From contig CACKRO010000004.1 of NCBI GenBank assembly GCA_902602695.1, positions 52,974-116,973 of the forward strand: a stretch of 64,000 nt of DNA. The letters are read 5' to 3'. Of the stretch, positions 47,972-55,884 are shown in pieces. Source of the DNA: an uncultured Alphaproteobacteria bacterium (GTDB lineage: Bacteria > Pseudomonadota > Alphaproteobacteria > HIMB59 > GCA-002718135). The translations under genes and the position numbers were made by a program. Numbering within the stretch: the stretch's first letter is position 1; every line of letters starts with the position of its first letter. A model generated the notes under the pieces. That model saw only the letters and a program-made list of their open reading frames with translations, made no database searches and had not been told where the DNA came from.

Positions 47972-49336
47972 ATGAAAACAATTATTTGTGGTGCTGGAGA
48001 TGTTGGATATAGCATAGCTGATAAACTATCACGCGAAAACTTTGAGGTTACAGTTATTGATGAAGATGAAAATAGATTAAATAAAGTATCTGAAAATTTG
48101 GATGTCAAAACAATAAATGGTATTCCTAGTATGCCATCAGTTTTAGAGACTGCAGGTGCAAATGACTGTGAAATACTAATTGCAGTTACTAAGAGTGATG
48201 AAACTAATATGGTTACTTGTCAAATCGGCCATTCTTTATTCAAAATAAAAAAGAAAATTGCAAGAATAAGACAACAAGATTATTTAAAAAATGATTGGAA
48301 AAATTTATATAATGATGAAAATTTTCCAATAGATGCAATTATTTCTCCCGAACAAGAAGTTGCTAAGGGTATATTTAGAAGATTAATTTCTCCTGGTACA
48401 ATAGACATGGTTGAATTATCAGATAAAAAATTGAAATTAATTGGATTAAAATGTGAGGATAATTTTTTACATTCAGGTCTATCTGTAAGAGAATTATCAG
48501 AAAAATTTCCTGACTATTTAGCTAACATAATGTTTATATTTAGAGGTGATCAAAAATTTACAGTAAATTCTTCAACCAAAATTGAAAAGAAAGATACCAT
48601 ATTTCTAGTTGTAGAAACTGATAACTTGACTGATGTGCTATCTGAATTTGGCCATCAAGAATTGCAGGCAAAAAAAGCTGTGATAATTGGTGGTGGAAAT
48701 ATAGGATTTTCACTTGCACAATTAATTGAAAATTCTGAAACATATATAAAAACTGAACTCATTGAAGCCAATAAAGAACGCGCAGAATTTCTTGCGTCAA
48801 ATTTGGAAAATATCACAGTGACATGTGGAGATGGTCTGGACAATCAGATACTTGAAGAGGTAAACATATCAGATTCAGGTTACTGTATATCAATTACAGA
48901 AGACGATGAAGTTAATATACTATCATCCTTACTCGCTAAAAGAGCAGGAGCTGATACATCAATAACTTTGATTAATAATAGTAATTATTCATCCTTGTTG
49001 TCTAATATTGGTGTTGATATGACCATAGATCCAAAAATAATAACAATTTCTAAAATTTTAGAAAAGGTTAGAGGCGTAAAAATAAGAAATGATTATTCTA
49101 TAGGTGAAGGCTTTGGAGAAGTAATAGAGGCTGATATTCAGTCAGAATCATTTCTTTGTAATAAAAATCTTAAAGAGTTAGAATTACCAAAAGGTATTCG
49201 TATTGGGTCAATTGTAAGAGATAAAAAAATTATAATCCCTAATAGTCAAACTGTTTTTAAAGAGAATGATGATGTTGTTTTTTTTGCTGAAACAAACTGC
49301 ATAAATAAACTAGAGAAACTTTTATCAAAAGTTTAA
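47972..49336 (+). CDS. trkA: Trk potassium uptake regulator TrkA
   Basis: Cytoplasmic gating subunit for a Trk/Ktr K+ channel. 454 residues in two RCK halves, each with a Rossmann NAD-binding motif: ICGAGDVGYSIADKL (residues 4-18) and VIIGGGNIGFSLAQLI (near 232), and TrkA-C domains around 140-220 and 375-454. It follows ntrX by 6 bp, the conserved alphaproteobacterial order. The membrane subunit TrkH is not in the window. Confidence 0.94.
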   Translation: MKTIICGAGDVGYSIADKLSRENFEVTVIDEDENRLNKVSENLDVKTINGIPSMPSVLETAGANDCEILIAVTKSDETNMVTCQIGHSLFKIKKKIARIRQQDYLKNDWKNLYNDENFPIDAIISPEQEVAKGIFRRLISPGTIDMVELSDKKLKLIGLKCEDNFLHSGLSVRELSEKFPDYLANIMFIFRGDQKFTVNSSTKIEKKDTIFLVVETDNLTDVLSEFGHQELQAKKAVIIGGGNIGFSLAQLIENSETYIKTELIEANKERAEFLASNLENITVTCGDGLDNQILEEVNISDSGYCISITEDDEVNILSSLLAKRAGADTSITLINNSNYSSLLSNIGVDMTIDPKIITISKILEKVRGVKIRNDYSIGEGFGEVIEADIQSESFLCNKNLKELELPKGIRIGSIVRDKKIIIPNSQTVFKENDDVVFFAETNCINKLEKLLSKV

Positions 49337-49340
49337 TCTA

Positions 49341-50186
49341 ATGCCAAATTTTGCTTTTATAAATAACAAATTTGTAAACTTTAAATCTGCAAAAATTCAT
49401 ATTGAAGATAGAGGATTACAATTTGCTGATAGTGTGTATGAAGTTATCGCAGTTTTAGATAATAATTTAATTGATTTAGACTTTCATCTTAAGAGATTAA
49501 AATATTCTCTTCGTGAATTAGAAATTAAATTCACAATCAATAAAAAAAATGTAACTAATATTTTTTTAAATCTAATAAAGAAAAATAAAACAAAAAATGG
49601 TATAATATATTTACAAATTACAAGAGGTATTCAATTTAGAGAACATAAATATCAAAATAATTTAATCCCAACTTTTATTGTATACACAAGAAACAAAAGT
49701 TTTAATTTACCTGGGAAGAAATTTGTAGGAGTAAATACTATTACATACCAAGATCTTCGATGGAAAAGACGTGATATTAAAACAGTAAATTTACTTCCAA
49801 ATATTATAGCAGCAAATATGGCCAAAAAGAAAAATGCTTATGAAGCAATTTTAATACAAAATGGAAAAGTAACTGAGGGCACATCTTCAAATATTTGGAT
49901 CATAAAAAAAAATAATTTAATAACCCACCCAGCTAATTCAGATATATTAAAAGGAGTAACTAGAACTTCTCTTTTAAAAATTATAAAAAAAACTAAACTT
50001 AAATTATTAGAAAAACAATTTACTCATAAGCAATTAATTAATGCAGATGAAGTTTTTTTAACAAGTTCCGGAAGTTTTATTACTCCTATTCTGAAAATTG
50101 ATAATAAAAAAATCAATAACGGTAAAATTGGCAATATTACATTGCAACTAGCAGAAATGTATACTGAAGCGTGTATAAATGGATAA
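49341..50186 (+). CDS. dat: Class IV aminotransferase, D-alanine aminotransferase-like
   Basis: PLP enzyme of fold type IV, 281 residues. IEDRGLQFADSVYEVI near residues 21-36, the PLP lysine in RRDIKTVNLLPNIIAAN near 145-160, and EAILIQNGKVTEGTSSNIWI match D-amino-acid aminotransferases; branched-chain and 4-amino-4-deoxychorismate relatives share these motifs. The trkA-dat adjacency occurs in other alphaproteobacteria, which supports D-alanine aminotransferase, a route to D-Ala and D-Glu. Overlaps the next gene by 8 bp. Confidence 0.82.
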   Translation: MPNFAFINNKFVNFKSAKIHIEDRGLQFADSVYEVIAVLDNNLIDLDFHLKRLKYSLRELEIKFTINKKNVTNIFLNLIKKNKTKNGIIYLQITRGIQFREHKYQNNLIPTFIVYTRNKSFNLPGKKFVGVNTITYQDLRWKRRDIKTVNLLPNIIAANMAKKKNAYEAILIQNGKVTEGTSSNIWIIKKNNLITHPANSDILKGVTRTSLLKIIKKTKLKLLEKQFTHKQLINADEVFLTSSGSFITPILKIDNKKINNGKIGNITLQLAEMYTEACING

Positions 50187-50985
50187 TATTAAGCAAGAAG
50201 ACATAGAGGACATTTGTTATAAAGTAAGTAAAAATATTATTTTACCAAAATTCAAAAATTTATCAGACAATGACATTAATTATAAAAATGGATCAGATTT
50301 AGTAACAACAGCAGATATAGAAGCTGAAAAAGAATTAAAAAAAAATTTGTTAAAAATTTTACCTTCCTCTAATTTTATAGGTGAAGAAGAATACTCTAGA
50401 AATGAAAATATATTAAATTTCTATAATGAAGACGCATATTGTTGGACTGTTGATCCAATAGATGGAACAACAAATTTTGCTAATGGTAGGGAAAAATTTG
50501 CAATTATGATAGCCTTAACATTTAAAGAAAAAATTTTACATTCTTGGATATATAAGCCGCTAGAAAAAATTATGTGTTCAGCTATTGAAAATGAAGGTGC
50601 TTTTATCAATAACAATAAAATTGTTACTAAAGGTGAAAATATAATTGAAGAAACTATAGGATCGATAAGTACAAAATATTGGGAACCAGAATTTCAAGAT
50701 AAGTTAAAAGTTTTTAAAAACATATTTAAAGAAGTTAACTCTTATAGATGTATTGGCTTTGAATATGTAGATATAGGTATTGGGATTAGAAATTTTGCTA
50801 TTTTATCAAAACTATCGCCCTGGGATCATATTCCAGGTATTCTTTTTGTCAGAGAAGCAGGTGGTGTCGATATAGATTTTGATCAAAATAAATATGACTT
50901 TACAAAAAAGAATAAGAATTTAATTGTAAGTAATTCAGAAAATTTGAATTTAAAAATTTTAGAAAAATTAGGAGAATATTCATGA
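50179..50985 (+). CDS. Inositol monophosphatase family protein
   Basis: Mg-dependent, Li-sensitive-type phosphatase fold, 268 residues. GSDLVTTADIEAE near residues 33-45, the metal ligand motif GEEE near 73-76, WTVDPIDGTTNFANG near 95-109 and PWDHIPGILFVREAGG near 214-229 are the family metal and substrate motifs. Candidates include SuhB (inositol-1-phosphatase), histidinol-phosphatase HisN and 3'-phosphoadenosine phosphatase; the sequence alone does not decide. It overlaps the next gene by 4 bp. Confidence 0.85.
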   Translation: MDNIKQEDIEDICYKVSKNIILPKFKNLSDNDINYKNGSDLVTTADIEAEKELKKNLLKILPSSNFIGEEEYSRNENILNFYNEDAYCWTVDPIDGTTNFANGREKFAIMIALTFKEKILHSWIYKPLEKIMCSAIENEGAFINNNKIVTKGENIIEETIGSISTKYWEPEFQDKLKVFKNIFKEVNSYRCIGFEYVDIGIGIRNFAILSKLSPWDHIPGILFVREAGGVDIDFDQNKYDFTKKNKNLIVSNSENLNLKILEKLGEYS

Positions 50986-51854
50986 GTATTAAAAATGTTT
51001 CTTTTATTGGCTTAGGCGTAATGGGTTATCCAATGGCAGGTCATCTTCAAAACAAAGGTTATAATGTAACTGTTTACAATAGAACAACTGCTAAAGCAGA
51101 AAAATGGGCTGAAGAGTATAAAGGCAGCATGGCTAAAACTCCTGGTGAGGCTTCGCAAAATTCTCAAATTGTTTTTATGTGTGTTGGACGCGATAAAGAT
51201 ATTATTGAAGTAATGGAAGGTGAAGATGGAATTCTTTCAAAAGTAGCTGAAGGATCAATTATTGTTGATCACACAACAGCTTCCGCAGAGATCGCAAGAA
51301 ATTACTATCAAAAACTTAAAGATAAAAAATTGAGTTTTCTTGATGCACCTGTATCCGGTGGTCAAGCAGGTGCAGAAAATGGTGTTCTCTCCATTATGAT
51401 AGGTGGTGATGAAAAAGATTATAATACTGTAAGACCAGTTCTTGCATCTTATGGCAAAGCAGTTGAACTTATAGGTCCATCTGGGTCAGGTCAAATAGCT
51501 AAAATGATAAATCAAATTTGTATTGCAGGATTAGTGCAAGGCTTATCTGAAGCAATGGCTTTTGGAAAAAAATCGAATGTGGATATGGAAAAGGTACTTA
51601 GCGTTATATCCAAGGGAGCGGCTCAATCATGGCAAATGGAAAATAGATATAGAACTATGCTTGATGGGAAATTTGATTATGGTTTTGCCGTAGATTGGAT
51701 GCGTAAAGATCTATCAATTTGTTTTAATGAAGCTGACAAAAATGGTGCAATGCTTCCTGTTACAAAAATAGTTGATAAATATTATGAAGAAGTTCAAAAA
51801 AATGGAGGCAATAGGTTTGATACATCATCCCTTATGACTCTTGTAGATAAATAA
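50982..51854 (+). CDS. 3-hydroxyisobutyrate dehydrogenase family oxidoreductase
   Basis: NAD(P)-dependent beta-hydroxyacid dehydrogenase, 290 residues. Rossmann motif FIGLGVMGYPMAGHL at about residues 9-23, substrate motif DAPVSGGQAGAENG near 119-132, and the catalytic lysine region GSGQIAKMINQ near 168-178. Family members reduce tartronate semialdehyde (GarR), succinic or methylmalonic semialdehyde, or glyoxylate, so the substrate is open. It has relatively GC-richer codons than its AT-rich neighbours to my eye. One base separates it from nothing: the EamA ATG follows its stop directly. Confidence 0.85.
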   Translation: MSIKNVSFIGLGVMGYPMAGHLQNKGYNVTVYNRTTAKAEKWAEEYKGSMAKTPGEASQNSQIVFMCVGRDKDIIEVMEGEDGILSKVAEGSIIVDHTTASAEIARNYYQKLKDKKLSFLDAPVSGGQAGAENGVLSIMIGGDEKDYNTVRPVLASYGKAVELIGPSGSGQIAKMINQICIAGLVQGLSEAMAFGKKSNVDMEKVLSVISKGAAQSWQMENRYRTMLDGKFDYGFAVDWMRKDLSICFNEADKNGAMLPVTKIVDKYYEEVQKNGGNRFDTSSLMTLVDK

Positions 51855-52763
51855 ATGTCAAGAAACTTAATGTTAGCAGTCTTATTGTTAACAACCTCTT
51901 CTTTGTTCTGGTCAGGAAATTTCTTGTTTGGAAAAGTTGCTCATATAACTGACCTTTCACCTTTTAAATTAAGTTTTTTTAGATGGTCTTTAGCTTTGCT
52001 ATTACTTCTACCCTTTACTTTTAAAAGTATTATGGAAAATTTTAACTATTATAAAGAAAATTTGTTACTGATGACTACATTAAGTATTTTAAGTGTTACA
52101 ATATTTAACTCATTTACATATATTTCATTGCAGACAACTTTAGTTTTAAATTCGACGATAATGGCATCTACTGCACCTGTAATTATGATTGGTTTCTCTT
52201 GGTTAATGTTTAGAACTAAAATTTCAAAACTACAATTAATTGGTATAATTTTATCTCTATTAGGTGCTTTAGCAATAATTTTAAAAGGAAATTTAAATAA
52301 TTTATATGTTCTTAATTTTACTATTGGAGATATATGGATGTTTCTTGCTGTTATATCTTGGTGCTTGTATTCAGTGTTGTTAAAAAAGATGGATACATCA
52401 ATTCCTCAACTATCAAGCTTAGAAGTAATGATTATAATTGGTTTATTTTTTATTATTCCATTTTATTTTTTTGAATCTTTTAATGGCTCCTTTCTACTTT
52501 CATCATCTTCTGATTTTTTTATTATTATTTACGTTGCTATTTTTGCAAGCATTGCTGCTTTTTTTTCTTGGAATAAAGGTGTATATTTAATTGGACCAAA
52601 TAGGGCTGGTTTATTTTTACACTTTATTCCTGTCTTTGCAGCGATTTGGGCAATTACTTTTTTAAATGAAAATTTTGATACATTTCATATTGTAGGTATT
52701 CTTTTTATAATTATAGGAATTATATTATCTAATATAAGAATTAAAAATGACCAAAATAGTTAA
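51855..52763 (+). CDS. EamA/DMT-family transporter
   Basis: Integral membrane protein of 302 residues with about ten hydrophobic helices arranged as two repeats of five, the EamA (drug/metabolite transporter) layout. Recognisable pieces are SSLFWSGNFLFGKVA and LSFFRWSLALLLLLPF in the first repeat and AISWCLYSVLLKKM plus a final LGIILSNIRIK-like end. Known members export amino acids or metabolites. Substrate unknown. Starts directly after the dehydrogenase stop and overlaps msrB by 17 bp. Confidence 0.85.
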   Translation: MSRNLMLAVLLLTTSSLFWSGNFLFGKVAHITDLSPFKLSFFRWSLALLLLLPFTFKSIMENFNYYKENLLLMTTLSILSVTIFNSFTYISLQTTLVLNSTIMASTAPVIMIGFSWLMFRTKISKLQLIGIILSLLGALAIILKGNLNNLYVLNFTIGDIWMFLAVISWCLYSVLLKKMDTSIPQLSSLEVMIIIGLFFIIPFYFFESFNGSFLLSSSSDFFIIIYVAIFASIAAFFSWNKGVYLIGPNRAGLFLHFIPVFAAIWAITFLNENFDTFHIVGILFIIIGIILSNIRIKNDQNS

Positions 52764-53142
52764 AACTGATCAGGAGTGGAAATCTCTTCTCACAGAAGAT
52801 GAATATTATGTAACAAGGCAAAAGGGAACAGAACCACCTTTCTCTGGTAAAAATTTTGAAATTATAAATGGTGGTATTTTTAAGTGTAAATGCTGTGGTA
52901 ATGAATTATTTAATAGTTCAACAAAATATGATTCTTATTGTGGATGGCCAAGTTTTTTTGAACAAACATCACCTGAAGCAATTAAAACAGAGACTGATAG
53001 ATCCCATGGAATGGTACGTATTGAAATTATGTGTGCCAAATGTGATGCACATTTAGGCCATGTTTTTGATGATGGTCCTCAGCCTACCGGCAAAAGATAT
53101 TGTGTAAATTCTCTTTCTATTAATTACGAAGAGTTTGAATAA
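52747..53142 (+). CDS. msrB: Peptide-methionine (R)-S-oxide reductase
   Basis: Repairs oxidised methionine. 131 residues: EYYVTRQKGTEPPFSG near 18-33, zinc ligands in CKCCGNELF (about 47-55) and CAKCDAHLGHVFDDGP (about 97-112), the catalytic cysteine in GKRYCVNSLSI near 116-126, and YCGWPSFF. This is a single-domain MsrB with no MsrA fused. The ATG lies 17 bp inside the EamA gene. Confidence 0.95.
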   Translation: MTKIVKTDQEWKSLLTEDEYYVTRQKGTEPPFSGKNFEIINGGIFKCKCCGNELFNSSTKYDSYCGWPSFFEQTSPEAIKTETDRSHGMVRIEIMCAKCDAHLGHVFDDGPQPTGKRYCVNSLSINYEEFE

Positions 53143-54316
53143 TAATTCTTATACTCTCCTATTTTCTTCAATAGGTCATGCGCTCATGCATATGTTTGCA
53201 GCATTTTATTTTGTCATCGTTCTGACGATAGAAAAAGAATGGAATATTTCTTACGATCAATTAATTAGATTATGGTCTCTTGGAGCTTTACTAATTGGTT
53301 TAGGGGCAATTCCTTTTGGGTGGTTAAGTGATAAATGGTCCCGTTCAGGAACAATGATAATTATGTTTATTGGAATGGGAGTAGCCTCCATTTTATGTGG
53401 TTTAAGCACATCAGTTTCTTTTTTATTTTTTTCATTATCACTTCTTGGACTTTTCTGTTCAATTTATCATCCTGTAGGCATTCCTTGGGTAATTCACGCA
53501 GCAAATAAGCAGGGAAGAGCGCTTGGCGTAAATGGCATTTTTGGTGGGGTAGGGATAGGATCTGGAGCATTTGTAGCTGGTGCTCTGACAGAATTACTAA
53601 ATTGGCAACTAGCTTTTATATTACCTGGTTTAATATCAATTATTATTGGGTTTATTCTTATTTACTTAATCTTAATTAATAAAATATCTTACAAAAATTA
53701 TTTTATTAAAAATGATGATCAAGATCAATCTCGTAATGAGATCATTTTAATTTCATTAATAATGCTATTATCAATGTTTGCTCTTGGATTATCTTTTCAC
53801 AATACACAAACAGCATTACCAAAAGTTTTTGAAATACGTATTGGTAATATTAATTCTATTCAAATTGGTTTTATGATAGCAGTTATCTATTTTATTTCTG
53901 GTGCTACAACATTTGTTGGAGGCTTACTCGCTGATAGATTTAATTTAAAAACCATTTACTTAGTTGGTATATTTCTTCAGTTTCCTTGTTATCTTGGTAT
54001 AGCTTACATATCTGGTTACTCTTTAGTAGTGTTATGTATTCTAGCTGCAGTATTTAATGCAAGTATTCTGCCTACAGAAAATCTCCTACTTGGGAGATTT
54101 ACACCTCAAAAGTATCATGGTGTAGTATACGGAATTAAGTTTATTCTTGCATTTGGATCAGGACCAATTTCAGTATTCTTAATTTCAGAAATATATTCTA
54201 TAACTTTAGAGTTTACTTATTTGTTTTTAATTAATGCAATAATGATGGCAATAGTTTCAATTTTTATTATTTTCTTACCCATTCAAAGTAATCAAAGAAT
54301 AATTACTCAGGATTAG
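53135..54316 (+). CDS. MFS transporter
   Basis: Major facilitator of 393 residues with about 12 helices. The loop 2-3 motif appears as GWLSDKWSRSG near residue 68 and its repeat as GGLLADRFNLKT in the second half. SSIGHALMHMFAAFYFVI at the start resembles the fosmidomycin-resistance/cyanate-type MFS groups, but the substrate cannot be assigned. The TTG start overlaps msrB by 8 bp. The 3' end converges with and overlaps the 75-aa gene by 14 bp. Confidence 0.83.
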   Translation: MNNNSYTLLFSSIGHALMHMFAAFYFVIVLTIEKEWNISYDQLIRLWSLGALLIGLGAIPFGWLSDKWSRSGTMIIMFIGMGVASILCGLSTSVSFLFFSLSLLGLFCSIYHPVGIPWVIHAANKQGRALGVNGIFGGVGIGSGAFVAGALTELLNWQLAFILPGLISIIIGFILIYLILINKISYKNYFIKNDDQDQSRNEIILISLIMLLSMFALGLSFHNTQTALPKVFEIRIGNINSIQIGFMIAVIYFISGATTFVGGLLADRFNLKTIYLVGIFLQFPCYLGIAYISGYSLVVLCILAAVFNASILPTENLLLGRFTPQKYHGVVYGIKFILAFGSGPISVFLISEIYSITLEFTYLFLINAIMMAIVSIFIIFLPIQSNQRIITQD

Positions 54317-54530
54317 ATTTTATTTCTTTAAGATAATTAATAACATCATTAAATTTTTCATCAGGAATATCTTTATAAGTCATACCAAAATAATTTTTTA
54401 CTTCTAATGCAACATGTGCATAAGGATTTCTGCCTTTTGGATGATTTGGATGATCAGGTAATTTTCCTTTTAAAAAATCACCAGTTTCTTGAATTAATTT
54501 CCAAATTATAGAAGCGTTTTCTTTATTCAA
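54303..54530 (-). CDS. 75-aa protein with ORF6C-like C-terminus, function unknown
   Basis: I do not recognise this as a named gene. It starts with TTG one base after the C1-peptidase stop, so it is probably cotranslated with it. The sequence is soluble and charged: an N-terminal helix (IIWKLIQETGDFLKG), a histidine/proline segment HPNHPKGRNPYAHVA, then KNYFGMTYKDIPDEKFNDV and YLKEI. The last part resembles from memory the ORF6C-type domain at the end of phage antirepressors (LK..FGV..Y.DIP...F...). That similarity is an inference without a search. Tight coupling and clear helix pattern argue that it is real. Confidence 0.6.
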   Translation of the reverse strand: MNKENASIIWKLIQETGDFLKGKLPDHPNHPKGRNPYAHVALEVKNYFGMTYKDIPDEKFNDVINYLKEIKSNPE

Positions 54531-54531
54531 C

Positions 54532-55854
54532 TTATCTAGCTAAAGCACCCATTGGATCCCAGGGTGCAAGCGCTACTGGTTCCATATCTAAGTATTTTAA
54601 CAGTCTTTTGTTTAGATATTTTTTATCGATGACAACTTCATAGGTATATTCATCAAACCATTCATCGGTCATCATCATATATCCTTGATTACCACTTTTT
54701 GTTCCCCAGCTATTTTCAATTTTCCATTTTGTAGAGTTTCTTTTTTTAATATCAACTCCTGTTAAGAGCATGGCATGAGTCATTTCACTATCACCGTACT
54801 CTAAACGAGTTTGTTTATTCATCTTAAATGAAGTTTGAAAGACATTTTCATAGTCGTAAATGCCTATATCAAGCACACCCATATCACGACTAAAACGTTT
54901 CCCAACATCACAACCAAACCATACGGCTTCATTGTTTTTTATTGAGTCCATTGCTGATTTTTTTAATTCTTTAATATCTACATTTAAATATTTAATAATT
55001 TGTCCTTCAACAACATTACCAAGATATTCAACGGTGTACATTGTATTAAATTTTTTATTGCTCATTGGAGCATGAATTAAGCAAACTTTATCTTTAATAT
55101 TGATATCAGCATATTTTTTGCAGAAATCAATTGGTGTCATATCTGAAATTACAATATGTCTATTATCTTTATTTCTAGTAGACCAATTGATAACATCTGG
55201 TGGCTGACCAAGAAACATTGCTAGTAAATTATAAATTGTTTCCATCATGTCTTTTTTAAGAGCTGCAGAATTTTTAGCTGGTTTCTTTCTTAGTATAGAA
55301 GCAAACTCTCTTAATTTATGCGTAAGAATATAATTCATCGCACCAGATTTACTGCTATGATTGGTTTCAGGCATTACATCTTTAGGTACTGCGCCGTATT
55401 TGTTGATTAAGTTTACAAACATATCCCACTGCCCGCCATCTTGCACAGGCGCTTTTAAAAGATGAGTAATTAATCTGCTCTCATATGATTCATTTCTTGA
55501 TTTGATAATATTCTCTAAAAAATAGTTTGCTTTCTCTAACTTATCCCAAAACATGAAATAATTTTGTGAAAACTCAAATGTATTTAGTTCAAGGCTATCA
55601 ACAACTTGTAAACGCATAAGATTTAATCCTGCAAATCCCCAGCATCTACCTGATGCCATTTGATTTGTTGCAGGTAATTCTTTTTTTATTAGATTAGAAA
55701 AATTATGATTGATTTGACTAAAGTTTTCCCAATTGAGTGCAACATTAGCTAAATCATTTTTAATTAATGCATTTCTTGATGCTGTATTTTTATTATTTCT
55801 TAAAAATTTATTTTTGAAAGTTTTGATTGCTGATAGAGATATATTTTTTGCCAT
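54532..55854 (-). CDS. pepC: C1 family cysteine peptidase (bleomycin hydrolase / aminopeptidase C type)
   Basis: Papain-fold peptidase of 440 residues. The active-site cysteine is in MASGRCWGFAGLNLMR (about residues 66-81), the catalytic histidine in EMTHAMLLTGV and the catalytic asparagine in KIENSWGTKSG; NQMASGRCW is the bleomycin-hydrolase variant. No signal peptide, so it acts in the cytoplasm, probably as a hexameric aminopeptidase trimming short peptides. The C-terminal tail ends ALAR, whereas relatives often end in LxPWDPMGALA with the self-inhibitory terminus; PWDPMGALA is present here. Flanked by topA (31-bp gap) and the 75-aa gene. Confidence 0.9.
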   Translation of the reverse strand: MAKNISLSAIKTFKNKFLRNNKNTASRNALIKNDLANVALNWENFSQINHNFSNLIKKELPATNQMASGRCWGFAGLNLMRLQVVDSLELNTFEFSQNYFMFWDKLEKANYFLENIIKSRNESYESRLITHLLKAPVQDGGQWDMFVNLINKYGAVPKDVMPETNHSSKSGAMNYILTHKLREFASILRKKPAKNSAALKKDMMETIYNLLAMFLGQPPDVINWSTRNKDNRHIVISDMTPIDFCKKYADINIKDKVCLIHAPMSNKKFNTMYTVEYLGNVVEGQIIKYLNVDIKELKKSAMDSIKNNEAVWFGCDVGKRFSRDMGVLDIGIYDYENVFQTSFKMNKQTRLEYGDSEMTHAMLLTGVDIKKRNSTKWKIENSWGTKSGNQGYMMMTDEWFDEYTYEVVIDKKYLNKRLLKYLDMEPVALAPWDPMGALAR

Positions 55855-55884
55855 TTTATCTATTTAAAACTATTTCGGCTTAAT

